DNA of 64,000 nucleotides from Helopsaltes ochotensis (taxonomy: Eukaryota; Chordata; Aves; Passeriformes; Locustellidae), in assembly GCA_013400155.1 (NCBI GenBank), contig VXBM01001332.1, positions 40,858 to 104,857 of the forward strand, read 5' to 3'. Below the pieces are notes generated by a model, which was not told the origin of the DNA, ran no database searches, and saw only the letters and a list, made by a program, of their open reading frames with translations. Made by a program: the position numbers and the translations under genes. This document shows, in pieces, positions 36,901-48,900 of this stretch (position 1 is the first letter of the stretch; every line of letters begins with the position of its first letter).

Positions 36901-39900
36901 CCAGAGCACAGCACACCCTGCAGGGTCTGCAGGAGAGCACTGCAATCTGCCCCAGCACCCTAAGCCACCACATCCTCCCAGGGAGGAGAGCAGGACTCAG
37001 ACTTCACAGGGGAGCGATGCCAAAGACACAGAGCACCCCTGACAATGGAGGCACACCGCCCAGGCCTGGCCACCGGGGGATTGCAGCTGCATGGAAACAT
37101 CCTGCAAATCGGCTCCACACTGCACGGGAGAAGGGACTGAGCACCTGCTCCCACACAATGAAAAGCTGCCCATGTTCCCAAAGGACACTTGCACACACTT
37201 TTGTCCTAACAGTGAAACTCACAGGCTCCCAAGATTTTAGTGATTCCATGTTAACTAGACTCATCACTTCCTAGAGGCAACGGTTTTGTGGGACACATAC
37301 TAGGTGTGTTTATCACACCATGTGATGATTGCACAGAGGGTGCACTGAACAGGTTCCCCAAGGAATGGGCAGTGCCCTGAGGCTGCCAGAGCTCCAGGAG
37401 CATTTTGGACAACGTTTGGATGCAGAGGGTGGGAATGTTGGGGTGTCTGTGCAGGGCCAGGGTTTGGGCTGGATGACATTTGTGGATCCCCTCCACCTCA
37501 GGACATTCCATGATCCCACGATTTTGTGATGGCAGTTTGCTCTGGTCTGCGTTTCTGACCTTCCACTTTCGCTACCCAGCAGTTGTGAACCGCGCTCCCG
37601 CAGCCCCCTCCTCTGCAAGCATCCCCCCAGAGCACGGGAGTTGTTCCTGGGGAGGAAACAGAGCCTCTCGCCTGTTGCTGGTGTGGACGTCCCCCTCTGC
37701 CTCGCCTTCCCCCTCGGAGCCCTCTCCCTCCTGCTGGCCCGTGGTGGTGCTGATGGCTCCCGTGCTGGAGCTGACGCTGCCCGGCCCCGCAGGGTGGCCC
37801 TCGGCCGTGGTGTCCCCGTAGGCGCTGCTCCGGCCGGACACTGCGGGAGGAAAGGAACACAGGGAAAGACATCAGCAACTCAACCAGCACCTTGCCTGCT
37901 TCCTATCCACCACCGCTTTGCAACTGTGGTTCAAAGGAGGTGCTGGCTTTGGTTCTCAAAGCTACAAGAGAGGCTGAAGATGCATCTGTAGAAATCGTTT
38001 CCACCCTCATGTTTGTGGCCCAAACACAGCTGGTCCCACAGCAGTAATTCAAACTCAGTCAGACAACACTTGGATGGGCAGTGCAGACAATCAGATAATT
38101 TTTTTAATAAGAGTCTCAGTCTCAAACTAAAAAGAGAGGAATTAATCCTATCTCATCCAAACTTAACCAGCAGCACAGTGAATTGTCTCAGTCCTGCTCT
38201 AGGCATTCTGTGAGGCAAAGGCTCCAGAGAGACCTTCTTGTGGCCCCCCAGTACCTCACACAGTACTGGGTACTTATGGTACTTGTGAAAAGGAGGGAGG
38301 CAGAGGGACTCGTGGGGAGAGAGTGACAGGACCAGGGGCAGTGGCTTTAAGCTGAACAAGGGCAGGGTTAGATGGGATATTAGGAAGGAATCCTTTACTC
38401 AGGGAGTGATGAAGCCCTGGCACAGGTTTCCCAGAGAAGCTGTGGCTGCCCCATCCCTGGAAGTGTCCAAGGCCAGGTTGGATGCAGCTTGGAGCAACCT
38501 GGGATAGTGGAAGGTGTCCCTGCCTTGGGGTTGGTACAGGATGATCTTCAAGGTCCCTTCCCACCCAAACCATTCTGGGATTCAATGGTTCTGTTATTAC
38601 AGCCCAGCAAGATCTGCTGCAGAGTCCACACTTCAGAGAACCACGAAAAGCAGCCAATATTCCACCTGTGGGCACTTGGGCAAAACCCATGGAATGATGG
38701 ATGGCCACTGGGAACTGAGATTTCCTCTGTGCCAGGGATCACCCACACGTTCCCATGGTGGGCAAGGCTGTGGCGGCGGGGAGGGAGCAGGGCTGCAGCA
38801 GGAAGGGAGCAGGGCTGCAGCAGGGTGGATGCAGGGTGCAGCAGGGTGGATGCAGGGTGCAGCAGGGTGGATGCAGGGTGCAGCAGGGTGGATGCAGCAG
38901 GGTGGATGCAGCAGGGTGGATGCAGCAGGGTGGATGCAGGGCTGCAGCAGGGTGGATGCAGGGCTGCAGCAGGGGCACAGCAGGGAAGGAACAGGGAGGC
39001 AGTGATACAATCTTACACGAGGCCACCCTGCAATGAGCCCCATGAAGATGTATCAAGTCCTGCACCATCTCAGAGTGGGTTAATAATGTTTGTGAGGGGG
39101 CTCTTCAGGAGTGTTTTAAAAAGCAAAGCTTTAATAAATGAGACAATAACAAAGGATACAGAAACAAAACAGAAGCTGTGCTCAGGCGTAGGTAAGTACT
39201 TACACCCGACTAAGACACCCCCAAAAGCCCTGAGCACCTCTGTGCTCCTTCTTAATTATACAACGATCAAGGAGGGATAATTTGCCTTGCTGCCCATAGA
39301 AACAAATACAGGTTCTGGGAAACATTTAAAGCCCAAGCAGTGTCCCTGTGCTGGCACTGGGCCAACCACAGTGAGCAAGGAACAGAAAGTTCTGGGGCTT
39401 CTCCTTAAAGTCAGGGGTGAAACTGAAACCCCCTTTGCCTTATTTGGAAACATTTGTTTGGGTGTGGAAATGCACTGCTACAAGGGAGCAGGGAGGATGC
39501 AGGGAGGGAACAGGGAGAATGCAGAGGTGCAGCAGGGGTGCAGCAGGGAGGATGCAGGAATGCAGCATGGGTGCAGCAGGGAGGATGCAAGGGTGCAGCA
39601 GGGGCGCAGCAAGTGTGCAGCAGGGAGGATGCAGAAAGTATGCAGGGGTGCAGCAGGGTGCAACAGGGGTGCAGCAGGAAGGATGCAGGAAGGATGCAAG
39701 GGTGCAGCAGGTATGAGCAGTGGTGCAGCAGGGAGGATGCAGGGGTGCAGCAGGGGTGCAGCAGGGGTGCAACAGGAAGGATGCAGGAAGGATGCAGGAA
39801 GGATGCAGGGGTGCAGCAGGGAGGATGCAGGGAGGGAGCAGGGGATGCAGCAGGGAGGATGCAGGGGTGCAGCAGGGAGGGAGCAGGGGATGCAGCAGGG

Positions 39901-42900
39901 GTGCAGCAGGGGCGCAGCAGGGGCGCAGCAGGGGCGCAGCAGGGGCGCAGCAGGGGCGCAGCAGGGCTGACTCACCGCTGTGCTCCCCGGCCACCGAGTC
40001 CACGGCGCTGCCGCCGCTCTCCGAGCCCACGCTGCCGCCGTGCTCCGCGGGCGATGTCCGCAGCGTGGAGCCGTCCGTGGCCGCCGTGCTGCCCTCGTCG
40101 TCGGACGCTGGAGCTAAGAGAATAAAGAGAGCTGTTACAAGTAAAAACGCTGCCTGGGAACAACCGCAAACGACGCTCACGCTACCGGGGAAAGGCTGCG
40201 GGGACTGGGCGATGGGTTTGGGGACAGCTACGGACAGAGAGGGAGCTTGGGGTGACCAGCAGGACAATTAAGGCTGCTGAAAGCAGTGAAGGGGAGATAT
40301 CCCGAGAGGAAAGCTTCTCATCAAACAAACAGGCATGCACAGTTTCTTAAAGAACGATGTCTGGTTGTTTATAAATGCAAGGGAAATACAGCACATGCTT
40401 TGTTTTGTCTGCTTTAGTTTAAAGAGAGGAAATAACTTCCTCAGAAGTCTACAGTGAGAGACAACTTAAGCAGAAAAAGCTCTAAGTACACTCTCAAAAA
40501 TACAAGAAGCCAATAGTAATAACTGGCTCTTCCAAATCATGCTTGCAAACCGATTTTAAGGCATTACTTAGGTCAAAATCTGAAAAAGATGATGCCTTGC
40601 AGTGAACAGTTACCTGATGCTGTTGTGTCCGAGAGCGTTCCGGCATCGAGAGAGGAGGAGCTGGGAGCTTGGCCGGACAGTCCTAAGCTCTGCAGTCCAA
40701 GGGCACTGCTGCTGCTCCCTGCAAGCACAGAACAAGTTATGAGCATGTTTCTTTGAGAGAATGAAGTTAACTCTGGCATTTTCTGTACATTTCATAGTTC
40801 TGCTATCTTTGGTTCACTGGTGATGACATCAACGGCTTTGCCTCATTTCTTTCCCAGCTTCCATCCCCTCTTTGCCTGCCAGCAGTGCCCACATCTGACC
40901 TTGTTGATCTTGTTGCAGGCTCAGGGCAATAGCCAACTCCACCATTGTCTCATCATCTGCATCTGGAGGGATATCCAGCATGGGAGGGAATCCCTCTGCT
41001 CCAGCCAGGAGAGCCTCCAGAGGAGAAGGGTTCCCATTATTCACGTTCTCAGAAGTCTCCAGAACCATGGATTCGGACTGTGGAGAGGAAACACAGTGAG
41101 AGCTCTCCCCAGACCACCTGTGCTCCCAGTAAGGGAGCACTACAAGCAGGTTCATCAGAACTAAATTAACTCAAGTCCTGGCACACTTCAAAGGCTCCAG
41201 GGAGAAGCTCTGGACTCACCACCATCTCAAAGTCCCCGTGATCCACCTCGCTCTGCTCCTGGCTCTCCTGTCGGATGTGCTCTCCATTTGCTATCCCAGA
41301 GCTCTGCAGCTTGTCCTCTGCATCGTCATCATCATCATCATCCTTATCTCCTGAGTGGCAAAGCAGGAGACCATAAATGCACAGCCCTCCTCCCATCTCA
41401 AACAAAGCAGGAAATCATAAATGTACAGCCCTCATCCCATCTCAAACAAAGCAGTTAATGCTGGGAAAAAACCCAAGCTACCCCCAGTTACCAAGAGACT
41501 CCCTGACACCTACAATTTGCCTACAATACTGAAAAACCTCTCTTGGATGGAGCTCTGACAATTCTGGTCTGCACACATCTTTGACTGATTTATTAGAACA
41601 TGAAAACACGCATAGAAATATTAACTCTAGATTACTACTCTCTAGATAAAATGATCAGATTTTCCTGTCACTGGAAGGGGAATATCTCAGCGAGATCTCC
41701 TTTTTGAGTCCCAAAATGTCAATGAAAAGGTGAGAGTTTATTAAATAAAAAGGAGTTTAGAGGGCAAGGGAGAGCAACAGAAAGGAAAAAGGCTGATGTC
41801 AGTCTTTTTTTAGTCCCAATTTATAACAAGACCACTTGACTTTCTTGTCCTTTCTGACCAATCAAGAAGGCCACAGTGGTTTAGGGGCCTGGCGTACCCA
41901 TGGGAGTGTTGCTGCGGGGGGACGACGGCAGGGTCACGTGTCGCCGCTTGTTCCGGGGTCTCAGCACCCTGATCAAAGCTTGCTTGCAGGAAAAGCTCAC
42001 TGCTGGGTCCTGCAGGTTTAACAGTTCATCATTACAATCCTTAAGCTCTAAGGAGTGCTCTTATTCACAGCATCTGGAAAGATGGCTAGAAATACACTTG
42101 TGACTCTTGTCAGTCCCGGTTCATGTAGGACACTGCCTCAACTCCCTGTTTCCCTCAGCACCACAAAGCAACACTTGTAATTCCACATGCAGCACATGAC
42201 AGACACTACTGGAACACAAGGAAAGAGAGAATTCTCTTTCATTCACTTCTGGCTGGGTGGTTTTGGCTGTATTTTGTGTCTGTACTATGTATTCGCGTTC
42301 TACCCACTTTTAATAGTTTTCCCATTATAGAATCATAGACACATTAAGGTTGAAAAGCCCTGAGATCAAGCCCAACCATAAACCCAACAGTGCCAATCCC
42401 CCTAACCTATGTCCCCAAGTGCCACATCTACACTTGTAAATCCCTCCAGGGGTGAGGACTCAAACACTGCTCTGGGCAGTGTGTGGCAGGCTGGAACACC
42501 CTTTCCATGAAGAAATTTTTCCTGATGTCCAACCTAAACCTCCCTTGGTGCAATTAGAGACTGAGGAAGATGACATACTGGGCAAAGTAACATCTGCATG
42601 TAGATCTTGGATGCAGTGTGGATACAGTCCAGCTCACACGTGCAGTATCCATGGATAATATCCACCAAAGCATTGACTGTGGCTTCAACGTGAGTGAGAC
42701 CTAAGGAGGAATAAAAACAGGACTGAAATCAGCTCTCTCTGTATTTCAGCACAGAGTGAGGCACTGCAGGAAGCATCTTTTGTTTGCAGACTTCAAGGCA
42801 CAATGTTAACAGCACAAATATATTGATTTTCAATCCAAACTGAGCCAGTCTTGTCTGTCTGATGGAATAATTTGAATTCCATATACCAGCACCACTGAAT

Positions 42901-45900
42901 ATCCTTTAATACCACCCACAAAGCCAAATGTGGGCAAATCAATCATCAGTCCCTTTTTCCTGGCATCATACACACTGCCCTGAACAAAAGCTTCAGAGCA
43001 GAATCTGCAGCTCCACATCACAAAGCCCTCAGTGCAGCACCAGCATTGTATAAGTCATTTTCTCTGCTTACAAACTTAAACAGGTCCCTTCAGAAGCCAC
43101 AGGCTTGCCAAGAGCAAAGGCAGAGCTCTCCCACCTGGCAGGCAGGCAGGGGCCAGGAAGGCGTTTTTGGGTTTTGATGCATGGAGCTTCCAGAAGTGGT
43201 TCACCAGCTGGGTAATGAAGGTGCAGCCCTCTCCTTCTGCGTGTTTCTGGGCCTCCTGCCCTTCTTCACTCTCTGCACAGATTAAAAAACATCTCTCAGA
43301 AATGTGCAGCAGAAAACCTTAATGAGGGTAACACCAAGTTTATTTGAAATGGCTTTTTTCAGAGGCTTTGATGTTCTCATCAGCAGGATATCACACACCT
43401 ACCAAACGTGTCAAATATAGTCCCTGTCACTCTGAACCCAACACCCCAGCACAGCTTCAATTATCACAACAGAAACTTAGAGAAAATTACAGACTTATCT
43501 ACCTGTTTCCAGCTGTGGCAGCTTTGATTCTGTGTAGTGGACCAGATTGTTGGGTCTCATAATAGCAATGGAGCGAGCAGTGATGACCAGCCTCTGGAAC
43601 ACCTCGGGATCAAGGTCCTTTCCTTCTTTGGTCGAGGAAGTCAAATACTGAATGGCTTTGCTTAGCAGTGCTTGATCCTGTAGAGGGAAAGATAACACAG
43701 GCAAAGAAAAACAACTGACTGCAGCACGAGAAAGCAGCTGCAGTACAACCACAGAACAGATCCTGGGGAAATCCGGCACTTGTCCTCTAAGGAAGGCCAG
43801 CTAAGCCTAAAAGGTCACAGAATCACACAACTCTGGTGAAACACGAAAGCCAGCAGGGCAGGCAGCAGGAGCTAAAGAGAGCTCAGACAGGAGGTTTGTG
43901 CTGCACGGGGGAAGGGCTCTCTAGGGCTGTGCTGCACCTCAGCCACGACCTGGCAGGTTCCAGGAGCCCCCAAATCCATGCTCTGGGCAGTACCTTGTGG
44001 TTGTGGTAGGCTGAACGGCTGGTGTGCAAGCTGGCCAGGAGGCTCTTGGTCTGCTGCTGCACGCTGGAAGGGGCTGGCATGGACAGCAGCACAGTAGCCA
44101 GCTCCTGAGCTGCAATCTTATTCTTCTCCTGAGAACAGACAAACCCCATTATTCAGTATATTTACCATCACTCAGTGTACCTGCAGCTCCCTTCCCTCAA
44201 TACCCCTTGGATAGCCTCCCTCCATTTACCCTTTGACATTTAGGGAATATTTCACACGTCTACAGAAGAAAAGTGCTTTCGAGATTTATGGGCTCCAACC
44301 CTGCTGTTTCTGTAAACGAGGTCACTCCCAAGCACAAAAAGCCCACCAGCGCTAAATGCAAATGCCAATTGTCATTCTAAACTAGTTTCAAACGCTTTTG
44401 GCTAAGGCAACTTTCAGATCAGTGCTCTGAGCAAAAGGGATGCGGCTCTGCTCCTATCAGGCCCCCGGGGCTGCAGGAGGTAGTGCTCAGCTCGCCCCTC
44501 CTCCCCCAGCTCCAAAGCTCAGGAATGTATTCAGAAAGTTACTTGCCTTCTCGTTGACTGGTCCCACAGCAAAGCAGCTTTCCAGCGCTTCTAAAGAACT
44601 CACTACTAGCCTGGAGGGAGAGAGGAAAGCAGGCTTGAGTACAGCAACCCTTCTCTCTCCTTAGCACTTTGCTTTATGCGGGCTACAGTCATGAGTAGCT
44701 CAGAGACAGCTAACGAATGCCAAGTACAAAATCAAAGCATGATAAAACCTGCCACAGGCACCATGCATATCATTTCATTGTGTTACAGACCAGAGTTAAA
44801 CCTGGCTCACGCTCACAGACAAACTTAGGACTGCTTTAATAATCCACAGCTGAAAGACAGGGGCTTTTCTCTCCCAAAGAGGATAAAACATTTCCTTACG
44901 CAGCCTGCAGCAGGGATAACTTGGATTGTCTTGACAGTCCCAATTCACCATGGCCCCCAGACGTACAGATGACTGCAGATCAAGGCTGGCTATGACACAT
45001 GGGAAAAAGCGGAACCGACTTTGCTAAGGGAGCAACGTTCTACTCGCTTGCTATTTTCACACAGGTTGCTCTTTCCAATTTGGAGTTTCAGCACAAAATA
45101 TTCCAGAGGAAAATTAACTCGGAGCACTGGGTGTGACCCCAAGCGAGGTTTGCTGAGGTTCAAGCAGGCTGGGAGAACACTTGTTCCGAGGGAAAACCTG
45201 ATTTACAAGTGGCAGCAAAGTCCCTGTAGCAGCACTCCATGCCCCCAGGTAGAACTACCTGAAATGCCATCTGACACACCAGAAGGAGCAGGAAGATACA
45301 GGAAAAAGCAGGGAAGAGAGAGCATTAAGGGGAAAAATATCACTGTAGGATTGGAAGGTAGAAGGAACAATTGTCTGGTCTGGTGGTGATAAATAACATC
45401 CCCCTCCCCACAGCCACCCTCATAAAGCTTGGAGGGAACAGAAGTGGGATAAGAAGGCACAAGGAAGGAACAAAGCAGAGAGGAATCTGTCAAATAAGCA
45501 AGTTATGCTGTGTACAGCAAAAATCTGCAAACCGCCTCATCTTTACATTTGCTAAACCATCTGCCATGCAATGACCAGAATGTAAAGAAGCAAATGTCAC
45601 TTGGAAAACAAAAAAACCCCAGTCACCAAAAGCCACACCATGTGTTCTGTCTCTCTGACACACACTCATTCGTGCAGAGAAAAGGATGCCATACTAACCG
45701 GTCCAGGGTGGTTAGGGACTCAGTGTCTGAACTTTGGGGGAGCAAAGAAAAAGGAAAAAAAAAATAAAAATGTGTAAAGCTCACAGAAAAACTCCCTAAA
45801 ACACATTCTAAGCAAAAGGCAAATTAAATGGGGAAATCAGGAAGCCAGGGGACCGTCAGTCTAAGCAGGGTCTTTCTACCTGGGCAGCACACATCGGTCT

Positions 45901-48900
45901 GGAGCAAAACAAAGACAGAGATGAGCCAGGTCACCTCACATAGAGAAGCCAAGCACCACTTAAAGCACCACTCAGGCTTAAATTCGAATGCAAACACCAC
46001 ATTTGGATAGAAAAGCTGCCTCCTGCCTGCCATTAGCTGTTCCTACTCCGGAAGGTAACACCAAATAGGAAGAATAATTTTTTTATATCTGAATTTTTAG
46101 AATATAATCCCACTGCTCTGGAAAAACAGAGAGCATGTCTGTGCTGAGAGGGACATCTTGTGGGGATGTCACAGCAGAGGAGGGAAGGAAAGGGAAAATT
46201 AACACAGGAAAAAATCCCATGAACTATTAGATGAAGTATTAAAGGAGATGCTGAACAGGTCCTTCAACTGGGCCTAACTGGCACTTCAAACTCTGAGCCT
46301 TTACCTGAGAATTTCAGTCAGAAAAACTTAACCACCACTTGCTCACAGCTGAGCAGTGTATGTATCCTCTGAAATGCTCATCTTTCAGCTGTACCAGTTC
46401 CTCTTTGAGCTGTTTCCCTCCCGTCCTTGCTGCTTTTACAACTCTTATGACACAGACTGTATGAGCTCAAAGGAAAACACAGTGTGGATATAAGAAAGAA
46501 CACAAGTTCTGTTTATTCCCTAAATTTATGTCCAGGTCACCCTTGGGGTTTCACTCTCAGCAGGGTTATGGGGGAAAACCCAACACCTTCCCCAGCACAA
46601 CAGCTCAGCCTGAGGCACGTGGGCTACGAGGAAAGTTGGTGGGAGCCACGAGCCTAAAGCAGGGTCACACACAAAGCCCTCCTCAAAACTGATCTGAACT
46701 CCAGAGATGCCTGACCTTTGTGAGCTCCAGAGAGCTCAAAAAAGGGCCAGCTTAGAATGAGAGAATGTACCAAGGCAGCAGAAATTGCTTTGAGCTCCTC
46801 GAGACTGCTGAAACATGAACTAGGCAGCACAAGCAAGCACACAGATCTACCCATCTACTGCACCAGATCAACCAAAAGCCACCACAAACCCTCCTACTGA
46901 GATAATAATCACTGTTTTCAGCTGTTGCTGTGTAAGGCAGTGAGAACAACTCACTAATTCCCTCTAGTTGTCCAAGTTAGGAAAAGCACACAAGTGCCCA
47001 CCACACCACCAACAACCCATTTCCAAGGAGAACTAAGGGAAAGACTGTATAAATACCTCTCCAGGACAGTCCCACTGGCAGCAGCAGGGGCAGCTGACTC
47101 GGTGTCCCCAGTGCCATTCCCTTGGTTGAGGTTTGGGGGACAAACGTTGCTCACAGAAGCAGATGGGAAGTCCTCGGGGGGCTCGTCAGGCCAGCCAAAC
47201 TGCTCTTTGGTTTTGCCATAAATTTTTATGGAATCCATCATGGTGACTCCAGCAGGATCCACAGAAGCCCCAACTGCAGCGATGAGAGAAATTTCTTAAA
47301 AACTGAGCAAACTGTTCCTTTTGGATACAAACCAGCCTGGTTTCACAGAGCCAGGACAGCAATTACACTGACATTAATACACAGACACGACAGTGCCATC
47401 TTTGCAAGGCCATTTTCCTTTTCTTGCCTCAGCACAAAATCATTGAGCTGAACTACTGAACATTCACTCACAGCAGCAAGAAACTGGGCCATAAATAAAG
47501 TTATCAAATATTCAAGGTTCCCCCCTCAGACTGTTTTTGCAGTCAGGACAAACAAAGGGATTGTGGAAACTCCCTGCTGTGAGGTGAAGCAGCTTCACCC
47601 CACCCAAACAAACCCATCAGCTGGTCAGCCCAAGCAGTGCAGGAAGCCTTACTGAAGATGGTGAGCTTCTTGTCAGCCTGCAGGGCCTCCTCACGGGTGA
47701 AGGGGAAGTCGAACCAGCGGGCGCGGGTCATGTTGAGCTGCATGGTGCGGCCGAAGATCTCCAGGTAGGAGGGAGCGCGCTCGATGGCCTGGGTGCCGAT
47801 CTGGATCCGCATGCCCGTCATCACCATCGTGCTGTTGTTGTTGGTCACTTCGATGGTGAAACCCCCAGGCTGCAGGGAACAAGTCACAGCTCAAAAATTC
47901 CCCCCGAAGCCAAGGACTCTGTTCAGAGGTGCCTCCACTGTTTACAGTATTTGCACGGGGTCATTTGAATAAATCAGACTCCTTAAGGCAAGGCACGGTA
48001 TCAACATGAACAACAATGTCCCCCAGAAGCCTGACAGAGCCCCCAGATTGCCCCGCTCACCTTTGTGTTGGCCACGTACATGCCCGTGGAATTGAGCCGG
48101 TGCTTTATCTGCTGGGCATTGTACACCTGCAGCAGGTCATTGCCTCCAAACTCCACATCTGTGAGCTGCTGGTTGTGCTCAAAGAAGTCAATGGGGAAGT
48201 TCACCTGGCTGGATGTGCGAGTTGCTGGAAGGGGAAAGAGATCTTTATGACAAAAGACATTCTAAACAGACAAAGTTGTGGTAAAAAACCTGCAGAAACA
48301 ACTCAAACTCGCCTCCTTTGGAAACTGTTTCTATATACATCTGTGGAAACATTTTACCCACTTAGCCAGTACTTAGATAACTGTCAGAATGAGAGCTGTA
48401 AGTATGTAGGTGGTGCTGATCAATCTTTACACCTCCATTAGTACAAAGGCCATGAGAGGAGCCCTTACTGATGGCGGCTGCCTTGCGCTTGCGCACGGGT
48501 TTCATGATGCTGATGACGCTGCTGGGCTGCAGAGACGGCTGCAGCCAGTAGGATGTGTTCTCCACGTTGGCCATGTAGATCCTCAGGCTGCCATCCTCAC
48601 ACAGCAGGATCATGGTGGTCCTCTGCTGCTCGTTGCAGGCCGTGTGACGGATGGCCACCATGTCCTGGATCTGCAAGGTAAGGCAAGGGAAGGGTTTGGC
48701 AACTCTTGCTTGGAGGAACAAACTCTTTGTATTAGAAAGCTGCCAAGAATGGAGATCTGGTTGACAGATCAACAAGAAACCAAATTTTAAGATTCAAAAA
48801 TACAGGGGACTCTGACTAACCTTTGCTTTGGCTGGCAAGGTCTTAATCTCCTGGATGAGGAAGGTGTCTGGCTTCACCATCACCACCAGTGGGACACCTG

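Noticed and set aside
38489..40125. Plus-strand open frames of 223-263 codons rich in Gly, Cys, Ser and Gln
   Set aside because: They are translations of the gcagcaggg minisatellites and the dispersed repeat.
42830..43021. 63-codon minus-strand open frame upstream of e34
   Set aside because: No match to UBR4, and e33 joins e34 directly with correct phase and family residues.
45880..45898. 19-base segment with splice-like borders in intron e29/e30
   Set aside because: It fits neither neighbour's phase, alone or with the 28-base segment, and is very short.
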